The position numbers and the translations under genes are program-made. A stretch of 64,000 nucleotides of DNA. It comes from UBA11986 sp031402435. GTDB lineage: Bacteria > Bacteroidota > Ignavibacteria > UBA10030 > UBA6906. Location: positions 3,667 to 67,666 of the forward strand of contig JANNSJ010000065.1 of assembly GCA_031402435.1 (NCBI GenBank), read 5' to 3'. The notes under the pieces were generated by a model that did no database searches, had not been told where the DNA came from, and saw nothing but the letters and a program-made list of their open reading frames with translations. Positions 25,259 through 34,122 of this stretch are shown one piece after another (the stretch's first letter is position 1; every line of letters begins with the position of its first letter).

Positions 25259-26485
25259 CTACTTCAGCAGCACCATTCGTTTTGTTTCTATGGTCTCGCC
25301 TGCCTTCAACTGATAGAAATACAATCCGCCTGCTTGGCTGGATGCATTCCATTTCACTTCGTAGGTTCCTGGTTTCATCTCTTCGTTCGCTAAGATTGCC
25401 ACCTCTTGCCCCAGGAGGTTGTACACCTTTAGCGACGCAAAGGTGTTCCGGGGAATCTGGAACGTGATCGTTGTCGAAGGATTGAACGGATTCGGATAAT
25501 TCTGGCCAAGGCTGAAATGTGCAGGCAAGTCCGTTGACCCGCCCTCGGCGGGCACTGACGTGATCATCTCCGACAACGGTCGTCTCCAGATGCCATCGCC
25601 GTTAGTTCCGGCAAAGAGATTCGTGCCGTAAACGGCATGAACCCAGATAACGGTGTTGGTCAAGCCTGTACTCACATCAGCCCAGTTTGTGCCGTTGTTG
25701 GTGGAGCGAAAGACGCCATCGCCATCGGTGCCGGCAAAGAGGTTCGTGCCGGAAACGGCGACAAATCTGACAGGAGTGTTTGGCGGCAACCCCGTGTTTA
25801 TTGCATTCCAGCTTGTGCCGTTGTTGGTGGAAAGAAAAACGCCGCCGGCAGTGCTGGCAAAAAGGTTTATGCCGGAGACGGCAAGAGCATTGACATCTGT
25901 GTTCGTCAACCCTGAACTCGCGGCAGTCCAACTTGCGCCGCTATTGGTGGAAAGAAAAACGCCGCCGCCGAAGGTACCTGCAAAGAGATTTGGTCCGGAG
26001 ACGGCAAGAGCAAAGATACGTCTGTTCGTTATTCCCGTGCTGACAAGAGTCCAGCTTGTGCCGTTGTTGGTGGAATGAAAGACACCGTCGCCATCAGCCC
26101 CGGCAAAGAGATCCGTCCCAGAGACGGCAAGAGCATAGACGTAAGGGACAGTCAAAGTGGCGGTTGCGCTCCAGCTTGTGCCGTTGTTAGTGGAACGAAA
26201 AACGCCGTCGCCCTCGGTCCCGGCAAAGAGATTTGTACCTGAGACGCCAAAAGCATTGACGAAGATGTTCGTCAATCCTGTATTGACTGGCGTCCAGCTT
26301 GTGCCGCTATTGGTGGAAAGAAAGATGCCGTCGCCACTGGTTCCGACAAAGAGGTTTGTGCCGGAAACCGTAATGGTGCGAACGAAGACACCGCCAAGGC
26401 TTGTTTGGATCCACTGGGCATGCAATGGATTCGTAGTAGCGAAGAGGGATAATACAACATAGAGGAATGGGAAAATGTGTTTCAT
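25259..26485 (-). CDS. T9SS cargo with seven-to-eight near-identical propeller repeats
   Basis: A 408-residue secreted protein. A signal peptide (about 23 residues) is followed by repeats of about 41 residues with the core VSGTNLFAGTxGDGVFxSTNNGTSW, then a T9SS type A sorting domain (GQNYPNPFNPSTTITF to TKRMVLLK). The repeats are also similar at the DNA level, with the phrase GTGCCGTTGTTGGTGG recurring about every 120-126 bp. That makes the gene prone to gain or loss of blades. It is a probable surface beta-propeller with unknown ligand. The start is the ATG directly before the signal peptide. Confidence 0.88.
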   Translation of the reverse strand: MKHIFPFLYVVLSLFATTNPLHAQWIQTSLGGVFVRTITVSGTNLFVGTSGDGIFLSTNSGTSWTPVNTGLTNIFVNAFGVSGTNLFAGTEGDGVFRSTNNGTSWSATATLTVPYVYALAVSGTDLFAGADGDGVFHSTNNGTSWTLVSTGITNRRIFALAVSGPNLFAGTFGGGVFLSTNSGASWTAASSGLTNTDVNALAVSGINLFASTAGGVFLSTNNGTSWNAINTGLPPNTPVRFVAVSGTNLFAGTDGDGVFRSTNNGTNWADVSTGLTNTVIWVHAVYGTNLFAGTNGDGIWRRPLSEMITSVPAEGGSTDLPAHFSLGQNYPNPFNPSTTITFQIPRNTFASLKVYNLLGQEVAILANEEMKPGTYEVKWNASSQAGGLYFYQLKAGETIETKRMVLLK

Positions 26486-26587
26486 TTGTTTCGCCTTTCG
26501 CAAGTAGAGAAGTGAATTGCAGTTAACCACCTGATTCACAAGGTCCGAGAACCATCGGTTCCTCCGAGCAAGCCAGAGGGCAGGGCA

Positions 26588-26635
26588 GAAAAGACGTAAG
26601 CCCCCCGAACCTGAGGATTCAGACTCGAGAGGCTT
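26588..26635 (-). terminator. minus-strand terminator after the glycan cluster
   Basis: Arms 26598-26613 and 26620-26635 form a 16-position stem (12 Watson-Crick pairs, others mostly wobble) with a six-base loop. On the minus strand it is followed by GTCTTTTCTG. It lies about 155 bp past the stop of the GT4 gene and matches the terminator at 20243-20290 in both stem and flanks. The rest of the 26486-26790 gap holds only the short repeat near 26717-26757. Confidence 0.65.
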
Positions 26636-26790
26636 ATGAGAAATAAACGGACTAACATATCTTAATCACTAGAGTAAAGTCGACGGGTTAGCGACTGATA
26701 TCCACCTTCACCAATAACTGCTTCATCAACAGCGGGCAGTGGCTTGGTTAGCAGTCGCTTGTCCCCAGAATCGCCTCGATTTCAGAATTC

Positions 26791-28032
26791 TCAATGCTGA
26801 GAGCCACTTTCCATTCCATAAAAACCGCGTGCACCAATCGGTAACGAATATCGTTTCGCAGCAGCGAATCCGGCAGGTTGCACACTGCGGATTGGCCTGG
26901 CGGTTCCGGCCGAGTCAATTGCGTGGTCGAACACCTCAAGGTGTTGCTTCGCGGATTCTTTCCAACTGAACAGCTTTGACCGTTCAAGGCCTTTTTGTAT
27001 AAGTTGTCCTCGTACAGAACTATTTGTGAGAACTTTGTACATACCTTCGGCTATACTCTGAATATTGGATGGATCAACATATTCTGCCGCATCGCCGCAC
27101 ACTTCAGGCAAGCTCGACACGTTGGACACAATGACGGGACAGCCATGGGCCATGCCTTCCAGCGGTGGCAAACCAAATCCCTCGTAGAACGAAGGGAACA
27201 CAAGAACTGACGCATGATTCAGTAGATCATCCATTTCTATTGCCGAAACGTGCCCCTTGAACTCGACCCGACCCTGTGCAAAAGAGTGACCAACAAGAGA
27301 AGCGTTTCGTGCATCACTCGACCGCCTTCTGTCATAACCTGTGATGACGACTCTGTGAGGAACCTTGTCTTTGATGAGGCTGAACGCTTGCAGTACACCG
27401 GTGAGGTTCTTCATCGGGACCATTCTACCGCTAAAGAGAATGAAGTTGCCATCCCCCTTTTCCGATCTTTGTTGTGTTTTGTCGAACAACAAATCGCGGA
27501 CACCATTGTGGATGACATCGACTTTGGATTCGTCAATTCCATACCTTTCCACCAGCAGTTCCTTAGTGTGGTGGGAGGGAGTGATGACCCATCGGGCTCT
27601 GCGCAAAACATGCTTCAGGATGTATTTGAAATAGTAGTACTGTTTCCTATGGAGCTTTCCGAACAAGAGAGGAATGATATCATGAACCATGATGATCTGA
27701 TTACGACGGAACAGCATCGCCTCAAGCTGGCTTGCGATAAATACCACCGATCTCCTGTGCTTGAGGCCTAGATAGTTTGCGTACAAGAGCCGAAGAAGGT
27801 GGCCTTTGAAGCCATGATCGGGAGACACCACGCCGCTTACCCAGCGAAGTTCGCAGTTGTCCGGAAACTGGATCTCTTTGAGATGCTCAACGCAGCTTCG
27901 ATTGAGGTAGATGGTGAAGTGATGATCGCTATCGAGATGCGAAAGCTCCCGGAGGAGATTGAGTGCATAGACACCAATGCCGTCAATGTATCTTCCGAGG
28001 TTGGTTGCGTTGATGATGATCTGCGAATTCAT
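26791..28032 (-). CDS. GT4 family glycosyltransferase
   Basis: A 413-residue group 1 (GT4, GT-B fold) glycosyltransferase that transfers a sugar from a nucleotide donor in surface glycan assembly. It has the N-terminal GRYIDGIGVYALNLL loop that binds acceptor or diphosphate, and the mid-protein FSGRMVPMKNLTGVL hinge. The donor-binding EX7E motif reads EGFGLPPLE (near residue 305), followed by HGCPVIVSN. No membrane segment is seen. The last 35 or so residues look unlike the family and may be a drifted tail. Its start overlaps the stop of the ABC ATPase gene by 4 bp, so it is the last gene of the glycan operon. Confidence 0.92.
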   Translation of the reverse strand: MNSQIIINATNLGRYIDGIGVYALNLLRELSHLDSDHHFTIYLNRSCVEHLKEIQFPDNCELRWVSGVVSPDHGFKGHLLRLLYANYLGLKHRRSVVFIASQLEAMLFRRNQIIMVHDIIPLLFGKLHRKQYYYFKYILKHVLRRARWVITPSHHTKELLVERYGIDESKVDVIHNGVRDLLFDKTQQRSEKGDGNFILFSGRMVPMKNLTGVLQAFSLIKDKVPHRVVITGYDRRRSSDARNASLVGHSFAQGRVEFKGHVSAIEMDDLLNHASVLVFPSFYEGFGLPPLEGMAHGCPVIVSNVSSLPEVCGDAAEYVDPSNIQSIAEGMYKVLTNSSVRGQLIQKGLERSKLFSWKESAKQHLEVFDHAIDSAGTARPIRSVQPAGFAAAKRYSLPIGARGFYGMESGSQH

Positions 28033-28781
28033 GCTGCAACCTCCAAACGTCTGTATGCGGCGGCGACCTCGGATGGGCTTCCATCCATCACCAGCTTGCC
28101 TTTCTCCAGCCAGATCAAACGATCACATTGCGTTGCAAGGAAGTCAAGGTTGTGGGAAACAAATACTGTGGTTGTGCCGGCTTGCATCAGTTGCTGCATG
28201 CGAATGATGCATTTGCGCATGAAGAATTCATCACCAACCCCGAACACCTCATCCACCAGCAGTACTTCCGGGCAGACGTCTGTTGCCAGTGCAAACGCCA
28301 ACCGTGCATACATTCCAGAGGAATATGCTTTTACGGGCTGGTCAAAGAACTCCCCGAGTTCGGAAAAAGCAAGGATCCCTTCCATCTTATTGCGTATCTC
28401 TGCTTTTGAATATCCCATCAGGATGCCGGCGAGGTAACAGTTTTCCCTCCCCGATAGGTCGGGTTGAAATCCGATCCCCAATTCCAGCAACGGTACAATG
28501 TGTTTCTGTCCGTTTGAGTACACGCCACCTTGCTGTGGTGTTATCACCCTTGTCAGTACACGCAGAAGAGTAGATTTGCCCGCACCATTTCTTCCGATGA
28601 TGCCAACGTGTTCTCCTTCTTTTACGGAGAAACTGACATTGGTCAGCGCCCGGAACTTCTCCTGCTCCCGTTCGATGAAGAGATTTGCAACAGCATGCTT
28701 CAGACTTTGCGGTGCGAACTTCCGCTGTATAAAACTAACACTGACGTTGGTAAGTTTGAATATCGTTTCCATGGCAATCAC
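28029..28781 (-). CDS. polysaccharide ABC exporter ATPase (Wzt/TagH-like)
   Basis: A 250-residue ABC ATPase of the polysaccharide/teichoic-acid export class. Walker A is GRNGAGKST (about residue 64), the signature YSSGMYARLAFALA is about residue 153, Walker B LLVDEVFGVGD is about residue 175, and the switch His sits in VFVSHN. The ALTNVSFSVKEGEHVGIIG stretch is typical of O-antigen and capsule exporters. It lacks the C-terminal carbohydrate-binding domain of long Wzt proteins, so chain-end recognition must lie elsewhere. It starts with GTG overlapping the permease stop (GTGA); an ATG three codons further in is equally possible. Energises the adjacent permease. Confidence 0.93.
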   Translation of the reverse strand: MIAMETIFKLTNVSVSFIQRKFAPQSLKHAVANLFIEREQEKFRALTNVSFSVKEGEHVGIIGRNGAGKSTLLRVLTRVITPQQGGVYSNGQKHIVPLLELGIGFQPDLSGRENCYLAGILMGYSKAEIRNKMEGILAFSELGEFFDQPVKAYSSGMYARLAFALATDVCPEVLLVDEVFGVGDEFFMRKCIIRMQQLMQAGTTTVFVSHNLDFLATQCDRLIWLEKGKLVMDGSPSEVAAAYRRLEVAA

Positions 28782-29542
28782 AGGTGGTAGTAAAATTCAC
28801 TTTTGTATTTGTTCATCAACCAGACTCCGATAATCAGTCCGACGATACCTACGCTAAACGAAACAATCCAGTCGGTCATATCCGGCCACATGGCTTGGTA
28901 GATTGGCTTTTGAAACAACGCTGCAAAGTAGGTGATGGGATGGAGCTTCACCATCCAGGCCTGCAACGTCCCTCCTTGAAACATTTCTGCTTTGAAGAGA
29001 ATCGGCGACGAGAAAAAGACAAGCATCAGTACCAACTGAATAACCGTGCGAACGTCACGAAAGAATGTGAACAACACCGCCGAGATGAGTCCCACACCAA
29101 GACCAAGCATCGACCAGGGCAGGATTGACAGCGGAAGGACGATGAGGTGGATTGTCCAGGGATGTTTGAGTGCGGCGAGGAAGGCAAACATCACGGCGAA
29201 CGAAAAGAACAGTTCAAACGTTGCCACGATCCATCGTGTGAGCGGTAGAGAGAATGGTGAGACATACATCTTTTTGAGAAGCCACTCGCCACCGACAATG
29301 GAATCCATGCACGTATTCACCACCTTTTCAAAATACCTCCATGGCAAGAGGGCCCCAAACAGAAACACTGCGTAGTCCCCGATATCCATCTTGTTGACGA
29401 CGGAGAAAACCAGACTGAGCACGGCAAGATACAATGCCGGCTCCAGGAAATTCCAGAAGAAGCCCAGAGATGTGTACCGGTACTTCAGCTTAAGTTGACT
29501 CACTGCATATTGCCAGGTAAAACGTCTTGCAACAATGTCCAT
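28778..29542 (-). CDS. polysaccharide ABC exporter permease (Wzm/TagG-like)
   Basis: A 254-residue inner-membrane protein of the ABC-2 permease family with six predicted helices. It shows the family's early YTSLGFFWNFLEPALYL segment, a GxxPWRYFEKVVNxxxxSIVGGEWLLKKMYVSP stretch around residues 65-95, and a late HPITYFAALFQKPIY loop. It forms the channel through which a lipid-linked glycan is moved across the inner membrane, driven by the ATPase encoded immediately downstream with overlapping codons. Only 7 bp separate it from the upstream methyltransferase gene. Confidence 0.92.
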   Translation of the reverse strand: MDIVARRFTWQYAVSQLKLKYRYTSLGFFWNFLEPALYLAVLSLVFSVVNKMDIGDYAVFLFGALLPWRYFEKVVNTCMDSIVGGEWLLKKMYVSPFSLPLTRWIVATFELFFSFAVMFAFLAALKHPWTIHLIVLPLSILPWSMLGLGVGLISAVLFTFFRDVRTVIQLVLMLVFFSSPILFKAEMFQGGTLQAWMVKLHPITYFAALFQKPIYQAMWPDMTDWIVSFSVGIVGLIIGVWLMNKYKSEFYYHL

Positions 29543-29549
29543 AATGATC

Positions 29550-30932
29550 CTACACGGGTATCAGTTCTGTGGTAGATTCGTTAACACGAAGAACGACAGC
29601 GGGCAGTGGTGGCGCCAACTGTGAAGGGTAGCTCTTGATCTCGATACGCTTGAACACGCATGCCCCCCGCCGTACCTTGGCAAGGATGGCATAGTTATAC
29701 TCCTCGTCAGTATCGACTTCAATTCTGCAGACACGCCTGCTGGGGCTATCAATCTTGACTGTGGAAGTTGCAATGCAGTCTACCTGACTTGAGGCAAGTG
29801 TCTTGAACCTGTGAACTCTGAGCTCGATTTCCGATCCATCGTTGTTGACTGGCTCCAGTATGACGTCGAAAGTCCTTTTCCCCGCGCCGAGCCAGAAGTA
29901 ATCCGAGTGGAATACAGTCTCCGGATCCAGGCTCTTCGGATCCCTTTGAGTAAAGAACTCTGTGTGGTCTGCAAGGAACCGGGATGTTTCGCCCGGCAAC
30001 AGCGAGAACGGATTGATACTGACGCTTGAGTGCTGTAATAGATTTCGATACTCATCGGCCCCTGAGTCCATGAATGTTCTTGAAGATTCAAGTCCGATGA
30101 GCCGGGTCTCCCGGGATGCTGCGGCACCAGGTCTTTTCCTCATGATGAATATCCCGCAGGTAAAAGGATGCCTGCCCCGCATGAGCTGGATATGCGGACT
30201 CTCCTGAAGAAATTGCTCGGTGAACAATGCTGGGGTGAAGTGTGACAGGCTCTTCAGACTCGATGGGGCCGGGTAGTTGATCTTGTGTTGCGTGATGCGC
30301 GCGTCGAATTCCTGTTGAGGAACAAGGTTGCTTTCTGCAAAGATCTCATGCAGTTCCCACAGCGAGAAGACATAGTTGTGCTCATCCTTGATTGTCTGAT
30401 CCCCATACAATACTTCTGTGGTGAACACATACACCCCGTCATCTTTCAGGACACGGGCCACTTCATTAAAGTGTTTCAGGAAATCCTCCCGTGTACCGAT
30501 GTGTTCAACGGCGCACGTGGAATAGCAGAAATCAAATGACCGATCAGGAAAGAGGAGATCGCGCATATCCATGCGCAAGGCTTTCAGTTTTTCGTCATCG
30601 ACAGGGAACGGCTTGTTCTGTTTGATGAATGCATCGGGGTCATTAGTCTTGGCGCAGTCCCATGCCGTTTGTGCGTCATAAAGATCCGTGACAACGAGCT
30701 GTCGCAGGTGTGGTGCAATGGCATACAGGATCAGTTCCTTTCCTCCGCCCATGGAGAGCCCCATGCTGTCGGGTCTCAGCTTTCCGGCTTGACGCAGGGC
30801 AAGAAAGATCATTGCTGATTCCCATTGCTTCCGATGGAAGCGCGGCGTTTCGCGCAGTTCATTCGTGATGATTTCATGAATGTCGGACCGGAACCAGTCG
30901 GCGGCATCACAGAGTTTGCTCATGAGATTCAT
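29550..30932 (-). CDS. SAM-dependent methyltransferase with C-terminal extension
   Basis: A 460-residue protein. The first 240 residues read as a class I methyltransferase: a glycine-rich motif I (MGLSMGGGKELILYAI), VVTDLYD at the acidic end of strand 2, FDFCYSTCAVEHIG as motif IV and an ARVLKDDGVYVFTTE strand. The rest, about 200 residues, is a beta-rich region of unknown fold with EIELRVHRF and CRIEVDTDEEYNYAILAKVRRG; it could bind glycan or cap the chain. Its position in the exporter operon points to methylation of a sugar or chain terminus, known in some O-antigen systems to end chain growth, but that is inference. Confidence 0.8.
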   Translation of the reverse strand: MNLMSKLCDAADWFRSDIHEIITNELRETPRFHRKQWESAMIFLALRQAGKLRPDSMGLSMGGGKELILYAIAPHLRQLVVTDLYDAQTAWDCAKTNDPDAFIKQNKPFPVDDEKLKALRMDMRDLLFPDRSFDFCYSTCAVEHIGTREDFLKHFNEVARVLKDDGVYVFTTEVLYGDQTIKDEHNYVFSLWELHEIFAESNLVPQQEFDARITQHKINYPAPSSLKSLSHFTPALFTEQFLQESPHIQLMRGRHPFTCGIFIMRKRPGAAASRETRLIGLESSRTFMDSGADEYRNLLQHSSVSINPFSLLPGETSRFLADHTEFFTQRDPKSLDPETVFHSDYFWLGAGKRTFDVILEPVNNDGSEIELRVHRFKTLASSQVDCIATSTVKIDSPSRRVCRIEVDTDEEYNYAILAKVRRGACVFKRIEIKSYPSQLAPPLPAVVLRVNESTTELIPV

Positions 30933-32788
30933 TGGTGTGTCTTCCTTTGTAAAACTGCGGTGAGTGCGTTAAAGATCTCGTCTATCGAGATGTCCACCAT
31001 GCACACACTTGCGCGCATGTTTGTGAGTTTGCAGGGGATTTGCTCGTTGCGCCAGCACGGTGTGCACCCGAGTTTTTTCTTGACGTCAAGAGGTTTGCAT
31101 TGTGGGTAGTGTTTCGTTCGGAGATGCCCGTCGATGGGTCCGAAGAGCGCAACACACGGGAGGTCAAACGCTGCAGCAAGATGCACGAACGATGAGTCCG
31201 GTGCTATAATCGCGTCACACGCCGCCGCTAGTGCAAATGCCCGTCGCATAGGTAGGCCATCGACTTTCGTGATGCGCTCATCTTCGAACCTGCGTATTTT
31301 CTCGGCATCGAACACCAGCACGTGGTAGTCTTGAGCCAATCGAGCGACAAGTTGTCGCATGTGTGGATAGTCTCTGTACACTTCATCTGATCGAAGTTGA
31401 ATGCCGATGACCTTTTCCCCCTCCAGTTTGTGCGCTTTCCAGAAGTTGATCTGGAATGCCTGCTCTTCCGGTAGGACGAAATATCGCGGGCGCTTGTCCA
31501 TTCGCCTGACTGCGAACGGGTTGATGCCAAGCGCACGAGCGAAAATCTCAATTCGGCCACGCTTCACCTTTGGAGCGGTACGGGCTTCTACTCGCGACGC
31601 GGGGCAGTCCGTGAAGTTGAACCAGCGTCGGTATCGGATGGAATCAAACTGTTCATTCTCTATGTCGAGCAGCCTCACGTCGAGGTTTCCCTCAAACACA
31701 GAGAAATATCGCTTTGGTATGGCAAGGTGAATCTCGTCGTGAGGGTGTTTCCTCTTGAACTCATGGAATCCCGGGGTCATCATCAGGAGGTCGCCTATCC
31801 CTCCCATGGCCCGCGTGACCAATATGTGTTTCCTTTTCGAGAATAGCTGTCGTTTCGGCGATGCATCTTGTTGTTCGGTCGTTAGTGAATCTGTCACGGA
31901 AGCTTTCAGGCCATAGTTAACACAGTACACGTATCCCAGCAACAATGTCTTCATCATTGTGGTCATGTGGAGAGCGTTCAACACCCTTACCTCTAGCATT
32001 GCAAAGTAGACTCGGTGTAGAAAGAAGAGAGTCTTGTCCGATAGAGCAACCTGCGGATCAAAGGCCACCTTGAATGAGCGGCGGTAGGTCTTCGTGATCT
32101 GTTCAACGAAGAGTTTTCGGTTCTCCACGCGGGTATAGAAATGCTTGAGGCCACGGAACAAGAGTTTCTTGTAGTAAGTGATATCCCCTTTCAACAACGA
32201 CTCTCTTCCAAGATTGAAGAGGATATCGGGCACGAGGTTTCGATCGGTGATGACGTACGGACGTGTTGCGAGTGAGAGGAGGATTGCCTGGGCATCTCGG
32301 AAGCTCCCCAGTGTGTTCAGCACTGATGCTTTGGCGATCAACGATCTGATGTACATGTCCGGGAACTTGATTAGCCCCAACTCAAACGCTTCATCGTAAT
32401 AGTGCAGGGCTTCCTGTAGGAGCGACAATCGTGTCAGTTCATCACTCCAGTTGAGGAGAGACTGGAACAACTCTCTTGGATACGTACCATTGTCGCGGCA
32501 GGTAACGATAAACAACCTGATCGTTTCGTCAATAAACTTCTTTTCCTCGGCAGCCGATTCCTCTGCCGAAGCAGAAAGGAACTTCCTGAGCTTCTTGATG
32601 CCCCCCGCAATCACTTCGCTGAGAATGTATCGATTGGCATAGAGATGTCGATCTTCTATGGGGATACTGCGGAAGATGCCATGAGCGATCTCGTCTTTGC
32701 CGGAGAAGGCAATGTACTCAAGTTCCTTCGCGTCAATCGTTCTCGGCTGAAGGGTTGGAAACGTTGGTACCCTTTCAGCGAGTCCCAT
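30929..32788 (-). CDS. TPR-GT9 glycosyltransferase fusion
   Basis: A 619-residue protein. The N-terminal 290 residues are alpha-helical and tetratricopeptide-like (for example LLQEALHYYDEAFELG and SFRDAQAILLSLA). The C-terminal half is a GT9/heptosyltransferase-type domain: ITRAMGGIGDLLMMTPGF-like N-lobe (about residue 335) and the donor-site DAIIAPDSSFVHLAAAFDLPCVALFGP (about residues 535-562). A cysteine-rich CTPCWRNEQIPC tail is seen in related GT9 enzymes. GT9 enzymes transfer heptose or other sugars to LPS-type glycans. The fused helical domain is unusual for the family. It overlaps genes on both sides by a few bases. Confidence 0.87.
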   Translation of the reverse strand: MGLAERVPTFPTLQPRTIDAKELEYIAFSGKDEIAHGIFRSIPIEDRHLYANRYILSEVIAGGIKKLRKFLSASAEESAAEEKKFIDETIRLFIVTCRDNGTYPRELFQSLLNWSDELTRLSLLQEALHYYDEAFELGLIKFPDMYIRSLIAKASVLNTLGSFRDAQAILLSLATRPYVITDRNLVPDILFNLGRESLLKGDITYYKKLLFRGLKHFYTRVENRKLFVEQITKTYRRSFKVAFDPQVALSDKTLFFLHRVYFAMLEVRVLNALHMTTMMKTLLLGYVYCVNYGLKASVTDSLTTEQQDASPKRQLFSKRKHILVTRAMGGIGDLLMMTPGFHEFKRKHPHDEIHLAIPKRYFSVFEGNLDVRLLDIENEQFDSIRYRRWFNFTDCPASRVEARTAPKVKRGRIEIFARALGINPFAVRRMDKRPRYFVLPEEQAFQINFWKAHKLEGEKVIGIQLRSDEVYRDYPHMRQLVARLAQDYHVLVFDAEKIRRFEDERITKVDGLPMRRAFALAAACDAIIAPDSSFVHLAAAFDLPCVALFGPIDGHLRTKHYPQCKPLDVKKKLGCTPCWRNEQIPCKLTNMRASVCMVDISIDEIFNALTAVLQRKTHQ

Positions 32789-33455
32789 ATTGCCCCCGAT
32801 TTGTCATGGAAGGTGATTGATCGGAAAAGCATCGTTGCAGCATTTCGGTTTCTTTTGCGATGGCTGCCTGGAGGTCCCGATAGCGGTCTGCGGGAAAACC
32901 ACCTGGCGGAGGAGCACCGAACGTCTGGCAGAGATTGAATGCTTCCCGGTACGATCCCACATGATTCAGGCATGCAAGTTCCCTGAAACGACTCTCCGGA
33001 TCGAGTTGCGGGGAAAGCATCCTGACGAGCCGGTACCACTTGATCGCATCGATGTACCACCCCTGGGACTCAAGACAGACTGCGTACCAAAAAGCAGATT
33101 GATTGTACGTCTCATTCTTATGGTAGGAGAGATCGCCATAGTCGATCCCATGTCGGAATGCAGTGGCTGCTTTCGCATATTCCTTCTGTTGCATCAACAA
33201 CCAGCCGGCCCGGAAGAAGCTGTTCAGTTTGCACTCGGGCATTCGTGCTTGCGCCGCAGCCAGTTCATAGTACCGCAAGGCTTGATTACTGTTGTCAGTA
33301 TTCTGTTGTTCGATGCACCACCCACAGTGGAACAGGACGTCCCCCTCATCGCAATCTTCTTCAGCAAGGCACTTCTCGAACATTTTCAATGCCTCGATAT
33401 ATCTTCCTTGGCGCTCTGCGAAAAGTGCTTGTTCAAAGACTGAATTGGTGGTCAT
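32775..33455 (-). CDS. tetratricopeptide repeat protein
   Basis: A protein of about 226 residues made of TPR-type helix pairs: FAERQGRYIEALKMFEKCLAEED, then YYELAAAQARMPECKLNSFFRAGWLLMQQKEYAKAATAFRHG, then a third set around SQGWYIDAIKWYRLV. There is no signal peptide, so it acts in the cytoplasm. It is first in the glycan operon and overlaps the TPR-GT9 gene by 14 bp, so it probably works with that protein as a scaffold. The start used is an ATG with an AAAGG site about nine bases upstream. The frame remains open for 42 codons further up to another ATG at 33581, which has no clear ribosome binding site. Confidence 0.75.
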   Translation of the reverse strand: MTTNSVFEQALFAERQGRYIEALKMFEKCLAEEDCDEGDVLFHCGWCIEQQNTDNSNQALRYYELAAAQARMPECKLNSFFRAGWLLMQQKEYAKAATAFRHGIDYGDLSYHKNETYNQSAFWYAVCLESQGWYIDAIKWYRLVRMLSPQLDPESRFRELACLNHVGSYREAFNLCQTFGAPPPGGFPADRYRDLQAAIAKETEMLQRCFSDQSPSMTNRGQYGTR

Positions 33456-34122
33456 GATAGATACCTTTCTGAGAAGGTGGGCAGCGTTATGAGAGCAAAG
33501 CCAATCTGCATGCCATCGAATGATGTGTTTGTCCGTTTCAATGAGTTGCCGTCCTTCTTCCGCTTCCTTAAATTTCTTCATTAGTGTAGCACTATTTCAT
33601 CATGTGGCTTATCAATTCTATCAGTTTGTTTCTCGCTTTTGAGAATTTTGCATTCCATTATCCGAAACCTGAACCCTGGTTGTGTTTGTCAACGTATCGT
33701 GGTTGTATCTGAAATTTTGTGGCGAACGGATGGCCAACCGGGATAAATGCAAAGAATAATTCCAATACCTTTGAGCGATTGTCATCAACCAAATGGATGA
33801 TACAGGAATTAACTATGTATTATTCTGCATCATCCCTTCGTAGCGGTGTGAATTGTCATGCCTTGTGCTATCTACATCCAACAGTCGTGCCATCTTGAAT
33901 TTGTGATGGAAAGAAGGTGGTTATATCACTTTTGGCTGATTCTCCAACTGTGAGAACGCAAAAGTGTGGCGATGGGACTATGGCACAACATGAGAAATCC
34001 CGGCACATTGTGGCAAGCATTCCACATGTTATGCTTTCATTGAAGCAAAGAAGTTCGTATTTTTGGAGTGCTAGAAAGGGAAACCCCCTTCGATACATTC
34101 GATCACATCACCTTTGTTGGTA
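33456..34122. other. AT-rich intergenic region with no supported gene
   Basis: About 540-670 bases between the divergent glycan operon and the carbon-nitrogen hydrolase gene. Short open frames exist on both strands but have no ribosome binding site, domain or composition support. Promoters for both directions should lie here; I could not pick convincing boxes. Confidence 0.5.

Noticed and set aside
25259..26485. Regularly spaced repeats considered as a CRISPR array
   Set aside because: The repeats are about 41 codons long, stay in one reading frame and encode propeller blades; there are no short direct repeats with unique spacers anywhere in the window.
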